Assembly (NCBI GenBank): GCA_001304015.1
Contig: LJUY01000028.1
Span: 1 to 36,018, forward strand
DNA: 36,018 nucleotides
Reading direction: 5' to 3'
Source of the DNA: a candidate division Zixibacteria bacterium SM23_81
GTDB taxonomy: Bacteria; SM23-81
The number at the start of each line of letters is the position of its first letter. Position 1 is the stretch's first letter. Below the pieces are notes generated by a model that was not told the origin of the DNA, made no database searches, and worked only from the letters and a program-made list of their open reading frames with translations. Below, piece by piece: positions 6,262-12,979 of this stretch. The translations under genes were made by a program, and so were the position numbers.

Positions 6262-8601
6262 ATGAAAGCGACCGCTTTTATGCTAGTGCTGTCGATGTTT
6301 CTTTTATCGACAGCAGCGATGGCCGGGGAGGCCGCCACAGAGGTGACCCGGACGGATGTGTCCCATGTGATTCTGACCGACCGCCCTGTATCGAGAGGGG
6401 CCAAGGCCGATGTACCCGGCCTGATGAGCTACCAGGGCACATTAACGGATCCGAGCGGTGTGGCTCTGGATACCACCGTTGACATGGCCTTTTCAATTTA
6501 TACCGATTCTACAGGGGGATCCTTAATATGGACGGAGACACAAACAGCGGTGGTGGTGAGTAGTGGGATGTTCAACGTTCTTTTGGGAAGAGTGAACAGC
6601 ATCTCGGACACGGTCTTCAAAGATCCTGAGCGCTGGATTGGAGTGCAGGTGGGAGCTGATCCTGAGGCGGATACTGCTGAATATGCCCGCAGCGGCGGTG
6701 GTGGTGGAGGCTGGGTAGATGATGGCTCGGTGATTAGGCTGGAGACGGACACCGATTCTGTGGGCATTGGCACGACCAGCCCCAAGGCCAGATTACATGT
6801 GCAAGCCTGGGGTTCCATAGCTGTTATTGGTAGACGCGGCACTGCCGGCAACAGCGGCCATCTTGGTACTGAATTTGCGGGCGTTTATGGCTATGATCAA
6901 AAGGAAATGGAATTGGGTTATGGTGTCTGGGGCGAGTCTGAACAGGGATGGGGTGTGTTTGGCAGATGCTTGGATAACGGCAACTACGGTTTCCTGGGAG
7001 CCAGACTTTGTGGGGTAAAAGGCCTTCACCTCGATTCTGGCAACTTAGGTTACCTGGGCCTTGACTCCTGTGGTGTTTTTGGCTACAGCGAAACCAGTTA
7101 CGCGGGATACTTTGATGGCCACGTCCATGTGTCGGGAAATATGGGCATTGGGACTATGAATCCCATAAAGAAGCTCCACGTTGTTGGTGACGACACATTG
7201 GGTTCGGTGATGATCGCTCCTGACGAGAGTGGAACTGGCGATGACGCCGAGCTTGTGTTGGCAGAAGATGATGATGGCACCTACAGCATGAATGTGAAGT
7301 ACGATGGAGGGGTCAATCAACTGCAAATTTTTGGGACATCACTTTCAACACTGTATGGCCCTCATGTTGTCGTGGAGAGAAATAGTGGAGATGTCGGCAT
7401 TGGGACCACGAGTCCGGATGCCAGACTGGATGTGGCTGGCGGTCAGTGGGATTTGAACACCACGGAGGGTGATTTCAAGATCGGCGATGACACCTATCGG
7501 TTGAAGATGGGTGTGGCCACCGGTGGCGGCGGTGCTGGCAGCGCCGGAATTCGAGTCCAAGGAGGCCTCGAGCGCCTTATTCTGGGAGCGGGTTCTTCCG
7601 AGGTGTTGGAGATTGACACAAGTGGTACAGTTAAAATCGGTTCGAGTTCACAAGATGGCTATGTTCATTTATATAGTAACGGTACTCCAGATCCGGTAGT
7701 TCGTCTTGGGGACTCCATGTCGGGGGCGGCCGAGGGATCGGTCCGTCTCTATACTCCTTCTGGTGAATGTCATACTTCACTCCTGCCTGTTCTCGCTGGG
7801 GGGAGTGAAGCAGGATCTATAGTTTTAAATGGATATGGCGATTTCGGTCCTCCTGATGGCATTTGGCTAATGGGCGACGATCTTTCTGGTGAACCGGGAC
7901 TTGATATCTTTGGCTCGAGTCGGTTAGTGCGGTTTCGGATGAGCGAGACGGGGACTTCGTCCGTTGTCTTGCCCAGCGATGCCATCTCGGCAAACGAGAT
8001 GTTTGATGAGCCGGGCGTGGCCAGCCATACGGGTTCTGGCATAACATTAACCGGGGGAGTTGAGGTGCAGCTTTCCCGCAGCATCACCTGTCCCACAGAT
8101 GGTTACGTGCTGGTTATGGGCACCTGCGAAGTGTCGGTGACTCATTCCACCGGCACCATAAGCAATGCTTATTTTGGTGTCTCGGATGTGAGCACCTCTT
8201 TCCCTACAAACCAGGATATCGAGCTGAGACTGAGCTCGGCCGCGCCCTCAGCGAGTTACGATTTTCCTGTGACGGTCCATGGGCTTTTCCAGGTCGGCCC
8301 CGGTACGAACACTTTTTACTTCCTGGCACAGGAGGTCTCTGGAGCTTTCATTACCTTAGACACGCAGCTTTCATTAGTTTTCGTGCCGACGGCCTACGGG
8401 ACTGTATCTCCTACCCTTGCGGTGGAGCCAAGCATTCCGGATGAACAGGCCCAGCGAGATTTACCTCTAACACCAGCGGATATTTCTGTTGAGCAAGCTG
8501 AGGCAGCGGCTTTCAATGCTGCCCGGATCGGGCGTGAACTGGCTGCCATGCGAGCCGAGCTGGAGAGCTTGAAGCGGGAGGTGGAGAATCGCAATCGGTA
8601 G
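6262..8601 (+). CDS. Large exported repeat protein with C-terminal coiled coil
   Basis: ATG follows AAAGGAGGAG. Residues 1-22 are a Sec signal peptide (MKATAF...AAMAG). Residues ~50-135 repeat the N-terminal 'GLMSYQGTLTD...WIGVQVGADP' domain of the upstream paralogue, here intact and followed by 'EADTAEYA'. A Gly run and NVGIGT/KLHV-type units follow, with Gly-rich blocks between ('GVFGYSETSYAGYF'). Residues ~605-720 form a non-repetitive domain ('VQLSRSITCPTDGYVLVMGT') that could be a C1q/TNF-like jelly roll; this is a guess from the pattern. The last ~35 residues are a charged heptad-like coiled coil (RIGRELAAMRAELESLKREV). It is probably a trimeric or fibrous cell-surface protein. Partner and ligand are unknown. 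Confidence 0.85.
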   Translation: MKATAFMLVLSMFLLSTAAMAGEAATEVTRTDVSHVILTDRPVSRGAKADVPGLMSYQGTLTDPSGVALDTTVDMAFSIYTDSTGGSLIWTETQTAVVVSSGMFNVLLGRVNSISDTVFKDPERWIGVQVGADPEADTAEYARSGGGGGGWVDDGSVIRLETDTDSVGIGTTSPKARLHVQAWGSIAVIGRRGTAGNSGHLGTEFAGVYGYDQKEMELGYGVWGESEQGWGVFGRCLDNGNYGFLGARLCGVKGLHLDSGNLGYLGLDSCGVFGYSETSYAGYFDGHVHVSGNMGIGTMNPIKKLHVVGDDTLGSVMIAPDESGTGDDAELVLAEDDDGTYSMNVKYDGGVNQLQIFGTSLSTLYGPHVVVERNSGDVGIGTTSPDARLDVAGGQWDLNTTEGDFKIGDDTYRLKMGVATGGGGAGSAGIRVQGGLERLILGAGSSEVLEIDTSGTVKIGSSSQDGYVHLYSNGTPDPVVRLGDSMSGAAEGSVRLYTPSGECHTSLLPVLAGGSEAGSIVLNGYGDFGPPDGIWLMGDDLSGEPGLDIFGSSRLVRFRMSETGTSSVVLPSDAISANEMFDEPGVASHTGSGITLTGGVEVQLSRSITCPTDGYVLVMGTCEVSVTHSTGTISNAYFGVSDVSTSFPTNQDIELRLSSAAPSASYDFPVTVHGLFQVGPGTNTFYFLAQEVSGAFITLDTQLSLVFVPTAYGTVSPTLAVEPSIPDEQAQRDLPLTPADISVEQAEAAAFNAARIGRELAAMRAELESLKREVENRNR
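6483..6665 (+). repeat. 183-bp near-identical tract (copy 2)
   Basis: This is the partner of 3374-3556, with one mismatch in 183 bp. Here the frame continues normally past the end of the tract (GADPEADTAEYA), so this copy shows what the upstream gene probably looked like before its break. Confidence 0.9.
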
Positions 8602-8653
8602 CACTAGGCGGAGAGCCTGACACGTGACAACAAAATCTGAAGGAGGCGGTGAC

Positions 8654-9229
8654 ATGATTATGAAATACTCGAGCTGGAGTCGATTGATTTGCCGTGTGGC
8701 TCTAGTGTCCTGGTTTGTACTGGTCTCATCACTATTGGTTCAAAAATCCGCCGCCGACACCCGGCTGGCCACCTCGGTGATGGCCTCTGCCGGTGGTGAG
8801 GCCGCTTCCACCAACTTCGTGGTGAAATCCACCCTGGGTCAGTCCACGCCCATTGGGCCTTCGACCAGCACCAACTTCGAGGTGGGCGCTGGATTTTGGT
8901 ACCAGGATCCCGTGGCGCCATCGGCCATCGAGGATTTGACGGCCAACCTATCGAAGAGCGACATCCTGCTGGAGTGGTCTCACGCCGCCGACAATGTGGC
9001 CATCGATCACTATGTGGTCTACCGGGCTACACAGCCGTATTTTCAGGCTCCCGGCGGCGATTCCATTGGCGGGACCAAGGGCACCTCGTATCTGGACCTC
9101 GGAGCTGTTGGTAACACCCTGACCAATTATTTCTACGTGGTTAAGGCGGCCGATCCCAGCCGCAATCTGGCGGAGGATTCGGACCAAGTGGGAGAATTTG
9201 ACAGGGGGACAACAGGAGGATCCAAATAG
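8654..9229 (+). CDS. Exported fibronectin type III-like protein
   Basis: ATG 8654 is preferred over the upstream in-frame ATG-less extension because AGGAGG at 8641-8646 sits 7 nt before it. The product is 191 residues. An N-terminal hydrophobic segment (~residues 12-33) looks like a signal peptide. Residues ~35-78 have the pattern 'SAGGEAASTNFVVKSTLGQS...FEVGAGFW', which recurs in secreted bacterial proteins. Residues ~82-180 resemble one fibronectin type III domain (I-x-D-L-T-A, LEWSHAADN, HYVVYRA, YFYVVKAAD). It lies 52 bp after the large surface gene in the same orientation, so a shared transcript is likely, and an intrinsic terminator follows. It probably binds protein or polysaccharide outside the cell. 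This is inferred from fold and context only. Confidence 0.8.
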   Translation: MIMKYSSWSRLICRVALVSWFVLVSSLLVQKSAADTRLATSVMASAGGEAASTNFVVKSTLGQSTPIGPSTSTNFEVGAGFWYQDPVAPSAIEDLTANLSKSDILLEWSHAADNVAIDHYVVYRATQPYFQAPGGDSIGGTKGTSYLDLGAVGNTLTNYFYVVKAADPSRNLAEDSDQVGEFDRGTTGGSK

Positions 9230-9258
9230 TTGATCGCAGGGCGCAGAGTTATTATGTA

Positions 9259-9286
9259 GGGGCACGACATGTCGTGCCCTTTTTTT
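9259..9286 (+). terminator. Intrinsic terminator with perfect palindromic stem
   Basis: GGGCACGACA/TGTCGTGCCC forms a perfect 20-nt palindrome at 9260-9279 followed by seven T residues. It ends the surface-gene transcript 30 bp after the FN3-like gene. The palindrome also resembles dispersed GTAGGGGCACG-type repeats seen in some bacterial genomes, so it may be a repeat reused as a terminator. Confidence 0.8.
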
Positions 9287-9814
9287 CGTCCATCGGTTCT
9301 CGTTTATCGGCCTCGAGATATGTTACGGTCGTTGTGGAGCGTCGATGGTGTATCGTCCTTTCTTGATTGTTTGTGGTTTTTAAGGCGATCAACGCCAGAC
9401 GACATCGAACAGACGTAACGCTCTTCGAGACCGCAAACCGCTAAACGAATATCTTGTAGGGTGGGTTTTAAACCTGCCCTGGCAGCTTTGAAATGAAAGT
9501 GTCGCCCCAGCGTCGAAATACTGACATCGATAACAGATTGATAAAATGAGACTTATGAGAATAAAGGAGCTACAGGCGTCGGATTAGTAAACAAAATGGC
9601 GTTGCATCCTGCCGCCAATTTTTTCTCTTAATCCATAGAAAGCTAATTTGTTAAAGCATATAATATTTGTATCTTGTTTGTAAACAACAGGATATGAGCA
9701 TAAGGAGCAACAAAAAAGGTGGCAGAGACAGCTTTGGCATGACTGTTGCATGAAACAGTGTTAGAAAGTTAATATTTCTGGTAACTGATGAGTTATTTGG
9801 AGAAGGAGAGTATT
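9287..9814 (+). other. AT-richer intergenic region before PEP-CTERM gene
   Basis: No gene is supported here. An 11-pair near-palindrome lies at 9458-9480 (AGGGTGGGTTT, one base, AAACCTGCCCT, with two G-T pairs). A TTGTTT-GT-AAACAA inverted repeat lies at 9674-9687, about 130 bp before the next start, and could be an operator. AT content rises towards 9640-9690 (AAGCATATAATATTTG), a plausible promoter area without a clear -35. Confidence 0.4.
9458..9480. repeat. REP-like near-palindrome
   Basis: The arms 9458-9468 and 9470-9480 pair along eleven positions, with two G-T wobbles and a single central base. No U-tract follows. The GTAGGGTGGGTTT-type sequence resembles dispersed extragenic palindromes, but only one copy is in this window. 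Confidence 0.4.
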
Positions 9815-10225
9815 ATGAAGATATCTCGGCTTTTCCTTTTGATGGCTTTAGTGCTTGTCTTGAGCACTAGTTCAGCTTATGGACTGCAATTGATTACCAA
9901 CGGTGGTTTCGAAATAGGCACCATCGCAGGTGGCGACCCAAGCTTCAATGTATATGAGTACTGGTCTGGTATGGACTTTGTCAGATTGGAAACTCCCAGC
10001 CGGCATATCTTTCATCGTAACTACAATATCTCAGGGATTTCTGGTCAAATTGCGGACACTATCGAATTTGGGGCGACCCCCACCGGCGACATTTGCTATC
10101 CTACCAGTCTCTATGCGGATAACGCTTCCGTGGATGCGGTACCCGAGCCGGCGACGCTGCTGCTTTTGGGAACTGGTCTGGTGGGCCTAGGAGCTGTCGG
10201 CACCGCCCGACGGCGTAAAAAATAA
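9815..10225 (+). CDS. Small PEP-CTERM domain protein
   Basis: ATG 9815 is chosen because GGAGAAGGAGAG ends 4 nt before it; an upstream ATG at 9788 lacks a site. The protein has 136 residues. Residues 1-23 are a signal peptide. 'LITNGGFE' follows, the usual opening of secreted PEP-CTERM proteins with a beta-sandwich. The C-terminus is a textbook PEP-CTERM tail: V-P-E-P-A-T, a hydrophobic helix, then A-R-R-R-K-K. In diderm bacteria such tails are recognised by exosortase, and the protein is processed to the surface or into exopolysaccharide. The middle (~85 residues) is much shorter than usual, so the sandwich domain may have been internally deleted. No exosortase gene is in the window. Confidence 0.85.
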   Translation: MKISRLFLLMALVLVLSTSSAYGLQLITNGGFEIGTIAGGDPSFNVYEYWSGMDFVRLETPSRHIFHRNYNISGISGQIADTIEFGATPTGDICYPTSLYADNASVDAVPEPATLLLLGTGLVGLGAVGTARRRKK

Positions 10226-10247
10226 AATCTGATTAGCAGATAGGAAT

Positions 10248-10275
10248 AAAAGGGGAGTCTTGCTCCCCTTTTTTT
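10248..10275 (+). terminator. Intrinsic terminator after PEP-CTERM gene
   Basis: AAAAGGGGAG at 10248-10257, loop TCTTG, then CTCCCCTTTT and further T residues. The stem is strong, the U-tract is directly attached, and it lies 22 bp after the stop codon. Confidence 0.9.
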
Positions 10276-10521
10276 ATTGGTGTAACGAACATGTCTCTTG
10301 GTTTGGGCCTCTTTCAATATTTCCTCTTCCCTCTCACCTCACGGATCTTAAGAGACAAATGGGTCCATGTTACCTCCCTCTTGTAGTGTCTTTGATAGGC
10401 GTAAAGAGGGATTTGCACTTGACTGCGGGAGGTCGATTTGGCTATATAAAAAGATAAGCGGGGCCGGCGGCTTTTGGCAGATGGAAGGTTGAGGAGAAAA
10501 CCCCCTAAATTCAAAAACAAG
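10276..10521 (+). other. Intergenic region with possible extra promoter
   Basis: No gene is supported. TTGACT at 10419-10424 and TATATA at 10443-10448 with an 18-bp spacer could be a plus-strand promoter about 100 bp ahead of the arsR promoter. What it would transcribe other than the downstream operon is not clear. Confidence 0.3.
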
Positions 10522-10550
10522 TTGACAGAGGTCTTCACTCTGTTTATGTT
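10522..10550 (+). promoter_or_regulatory. Promoter with inverted-repeat operator for arsR operon
   Basis: The -35 TTGACA (10522-10527), a 17-bp spacer and the -10 TATGTT (10545-10550) form a good sigma70-type promoter. Inside it, ACAGAG (10525-10530) and CTCTGT (10538-10543) are perfect inverted arms around seven bases. This is the right place for ArsR autorepression. The operator role is inference. Confidence 0.65.
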
Positions 10551-10595
10551 ACTTTGTTACTAAAAACTCACATAGACGCAATTCGTGGAACCGGA

Positions 10596-10928
10596 ATGGA
10601 TACGAAAAGCCCCTCTCCGGAGTTAAATCGCCTCACAGCAAGTGTCCTTAAAGCCCTAGCTCATCCCATACGCCTCCAGATTGTTGAGGTCCTCAGGGAG
10701 GGAGAGAGGTGTGTCTGCGAGATCGTGGACTCCATAGAGGGCCAGAGGTCAAATATCTCTCGCCATATCGGGATTCTGATGAGGGCAGGCTTGATCGAGG
10801 GTCGTAGGGAGGGCCTGCGCATCTTCTATCGTCTGAAGATGCCTTGTGTGCTGAGCTTTTTCGATTGCACCCATAAGGTGTTGATACAGCAGCTCAGAGA
10901 AAGAGCCAGGATGCTTGAGGAGCTATGA
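10596..10928 (+). CDS. ArsR/SmtB-family metal(loid)-responsive repressor
   Basis: ATG 10596 gives 110 residues, normal for the family; a longer frame from TTG 10554 would start at or before the predicted transcription start. The winged helix-turn-helix is clear: 'LKALAHPIRLQIVEVL' (~18-33), recognition region 'RSNISRHIGILMRAGLI' (~51-67), wing 'GRREGLRIFYRL'. Cys39 and Cys41 (R-C-V-C-E-I) sit in the alpha-3 metal-binding site known from ArsR and SmtB. Cys84 and Cys91 near the C-terminus could be further ligands. Family members leave DNA when they bind As(III), Sb(III), Cd, Zn or similar. It is the first gene of an operon with a permease and thiol-redox proteins, so a thiophilic inducer is likely. 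The exact metal cannot be read from sequence. Confidence 0.9.
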   Translation: MDTKSPSPELNRLTASVLKALAHPIRLQIVEVLREGERCVCEIVDSIEGQRSNISRHIGILMRAGLIEGRREGLRIFYRLKMPCVLSFFDCTHKVLIQQLRERARMLEEL

Positions 10929-12159
10929 GCTGTTTGAACCTACTTTTCCGAGTTTGTGCGTGGAAAAGCGCAGAGTGAGGGTGTTGTTCTTGAGGGAGAG
11001 AAAAGTTTTTCTTCTGTTGTTGGTGGTGTTCCTGGCCGCATATATGATCCCCTTCGGTCATCCCAGAGTTCGGACCTCAGGCCTGGAGGCTCTTGTGATG
11101 CTCCAGGAGTATGCGCGGGAGCATGTGCTTCTCTGTCTGATTCCCGCCCTTTTCATCGCTGGCGCTATCGCCGTTTTCATCTCAGGAGCCTCGGTGATGA
11201 AGTACTTGGGTTCTGCGGCGAAAAAATGGCTCTCATACAGCGTCGCCTCCGTGTCGGGTTCAATTCTGGCCGTGTGCTCTTGTACCGTCCTTCCGCTTTT
11301 CGCTGGCATCTATACACGGGGGGCGGGCATCGGCCCGGCGGCGACATTTCTTTACTCCGGCCCGGCCATCAATGTGTTGGCCATCATCCTGACGGCCAGA
11401 GTGTTGGGGCTCAAGCTGGGGATCGGTCGGGCTGTGGGAGCCATCCTCTTTAGTGTGATCATCGGGCTCCTCATGCACCTCATTTTTCACGAAAGAGACA
11501 GAGAGCAGGAGGAGATTGTCTCCGGAGCGGCTCCAGAGGAAGAGCGGCCACACACCCTATGGCAGAGCGTTCTCTATTTTGCCTCTCTGATTGGGATCCT
11601 CATGTTCGCCAATTGGGCACATCCCTCTGGAGGCAGCGGCCCCTTGATTTTTATCTACACGTTGAAGTGGTATCTCACAGGGGCTCTGGCCCTGTCCCTG
11701 GCGCTGATGCTGATTTTCTGGTTTCAGAGATCGGAACTAAAAGATTGGTGCCTCTCAACTTGGACATTTGCCAGACAAATGCTTCCGCTTCTCTTTGTGG
11801 GCGTCATGATAGCGGGCTTTCTCTTGGGGCGGCCGGGACATGAAGCCATGATACCCTCACGCTGGGTAGTGCGCCTGGTGGGCGGTAATTCTCTTTTGAC
11901 GAATTTATTTGCCTCTGTGGCCGGGGCGTTCATGTATTTCGCCACCCTCACCGAGGTTCCCATTCTACAGGGTTTGCTGGGGGCAGGCATGGGTCAAGGA
12001 CCGGCTCTAGCTCTCTTGCTGGCTGGGCCTGCGCTGTCCCTTCCCAATATGCTGGTGATTCGAAGCGTGATGGGCACCAGGAAAACGGTGGTGTACATCG
12101 TGTTAGTGGTCGTGATGGCCACGATCTCAGGGTTGATTTTTGGCCATCTCGTCCTGTGA
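10915..12159 (+). CDS. ArsP/COG0701-type permease
   Basis: This is a membrane protein with about ten or eleven hydrophobic helices in two halves. The first half has the family core C-S-C-T-V-L-P-L-F-A-G-I-Y (residues ~121-133), then 'GPAATFLYSGPAINVLAIIL'. The second half has a related 'GPALALLLAGPALSLPNML'. This matches the COG0701/DUF318 permeases, including ArsP, which exports trivalent organoarsenicals and related compounds. Cys121 and Cys123 fit a thiol-binding substrate. The longest frame starts at TTG 10915 and overlaps arsR by 14 nt; a start at TTG 10954 or GTG 10975/10981 is equally possible, since none has a strong ribosome binding site. Neighbouring thioredoxin-fold proteins suggest the substrate or the transporter is kept reduced. 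Confidence 0.85.
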   Translation: MRSYELFEPTFPSLCVEKRRVRVLFLRERKVFLLLLVVFLAAYMIPFGHPRVRTSGLEALVMLQEYAREHVLLCLIPALFIAGAIAVFISGASVMKYLGSAAKKWLSYSVASVSGSILAVCSCTVLPLFAGIYTRGAGIGPAATFLYSGPAINVLAIILTARVLGLKLGIGRAVGAILFSVIIGLLMHLIFHERDREQEEIVSGAAPEEERPHTLWQSVLYFASLIGILMFANWAHPSGGSGPLIFIYTLKWYLTGALALSLALMLIFWFQRSELKDWCLSTWTFARQMLPLLFVGVMIAGFLLGRPGHEAMIPSRWVVRLVGGNSLLTNLFASVAGAFMYFATLTEVPILQGLLGAGMGQGPALALLLAGPALSLPNMLVIRSVMGTRKTVVYIVLVVVMATISGLIFGHLVL

Positions 12160-12183
12160 AAAAATCACAGGAGGCCGCACCAG

Positions 12184-12426
12184 ATGAAGATTGAGATTCT
12201 GGGCACAGGCTGTTCAAAATGTGAAGGGTTGGCCGAAAATGTGCAAAAAGCCCTTCAAGAATTGGGCATTAAGACACAAGTTTCCAAGGTTACAGACATT
12301 CAGGAGATAGCCAGCCGCGGAGTCATGTTGACCCCCGGCCTGGTCGTGGATGGGGAGGTTAAGTCGGCCGGGAGAGTTTTGAGGGTCAAGCAGATTAAGG
12401 AGTTGCTATCCAAAAAGCAGAGCTGA
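12184..12426 (+). CDS. Small thioredoxin-fold redox protein (TM0996/MTH895 type)
   Basis: 80 residues, ATG behind AGGAGG with a 9-nt spacer. It has one thioredoxin fold: beta strand 'MKIEILG', redox pair Cys10-Ser-Lys-Cys13, helix, then 'VMLTPGLVVDGEV' with the cis-proline (T-P) that closes the active site. This is the small 'redox-active disulfide protein 2' family, often encoded next to ArsR and COG0701 permeases. It is cytoplasmic, with no signal peptide. In this operon it may reduce or hand over thiol-bound metalloid or keep the CSC motif of the permease reduced; that role is inferred from context. Confidence 0.9.
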   Translation: MKIEILGTGCSKCEGLAENVQKALQELGIKTQVSKVTDIQEIASRGVMLTPGLVVDGEVKSAGRVLRVKQIKELLSKKQS

Positions 12427-12493
12427 CCGCTGAGAGGTTAAGATGCAGAGCAAGGCCATTTCAGTCACCTTTGCGTCCTGAAAGGTTTTGCTG

Positions 12494-12979
12494 ATGTCCC
12501 AGGAAATGGGGTACATCGTAGTTGGTGAAAAATCAGTTGGCATCGCCGGACTTCACGCCATCCTGCAGGATGTGGCTGCCCAGAAGATCTGTGGAGAAGA
12601 GCCGTTGAAGACGGAGTTGCTCCGCAGAGTCAAGGTGGAGAATTACGTACCGGCCTCGATCGAAGCCGAATACACAGAGGCACTCCTGCGTGAGTACAAG
12701 AAATTCATAGGCCAACAGGTAGCAGAGAAGCCCACGGGATTGACCATCAGAATCCTGGGTCCAGGCTGCATGAATTGCCAGCGCCTGGCCTCGGAAACGA
12801 TGTCTGCTGTGGCTGAGCTGCAGTTGGCGGCGGATGTGGAGCACGTCCGAGATCCGGTAGCCATCTCAAGATATGGCGTTCTGGCGACCCCGACTTTGAT
12901 CATTAACGGGCAGATTCGATCTTCGGGTCGGGTGCCTTCCAGAGAAAAGATAAAAGACTGGCTGGAGGAATATCGTTGA
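12494..12979 (+). CDS. Two-part thioredoxin-fold protein with helical N-domain
   Basis: ATG 12494 is chosen because AAAGG at 12481-12485 lies 8 nt upstream; the in-frame TTG at 12488 would be too close. 161 residues. Residues ~8-75 form a mostly helical module with 'VGIAGLHAIL', 'LLRRVKVENYVP' and 'ALLREYKKFIG'. I have the impression that this module recurs in front of such proteins, but I cannot name it. Residues ~82-160 are a second TM0996-like thioredoxin domain with Cys92-Met-Asn-Cys95 and cis-Pro in 'LATPTLIINGQIRSSGRV'. It resembles the preceding 80-residue protein and probably arose by duplication. Its stop overlaps the next start (TTGA), which suggests translational coupling. Confidence 0.85.
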   Translation: MSQEMGYIVVGEKSVGIAGLHAILQDVAAQKICGEEPLKTELLRRVKVENYVPASIEAEYTEALLREYKKFIGQQVAEKPTGLTIRILGPGCMNCQRLASETMSAVAELQLAADVEHVRDPVAISRYGVLATPTLIINGQIRSSGRVPSREKIKDWLEEYR

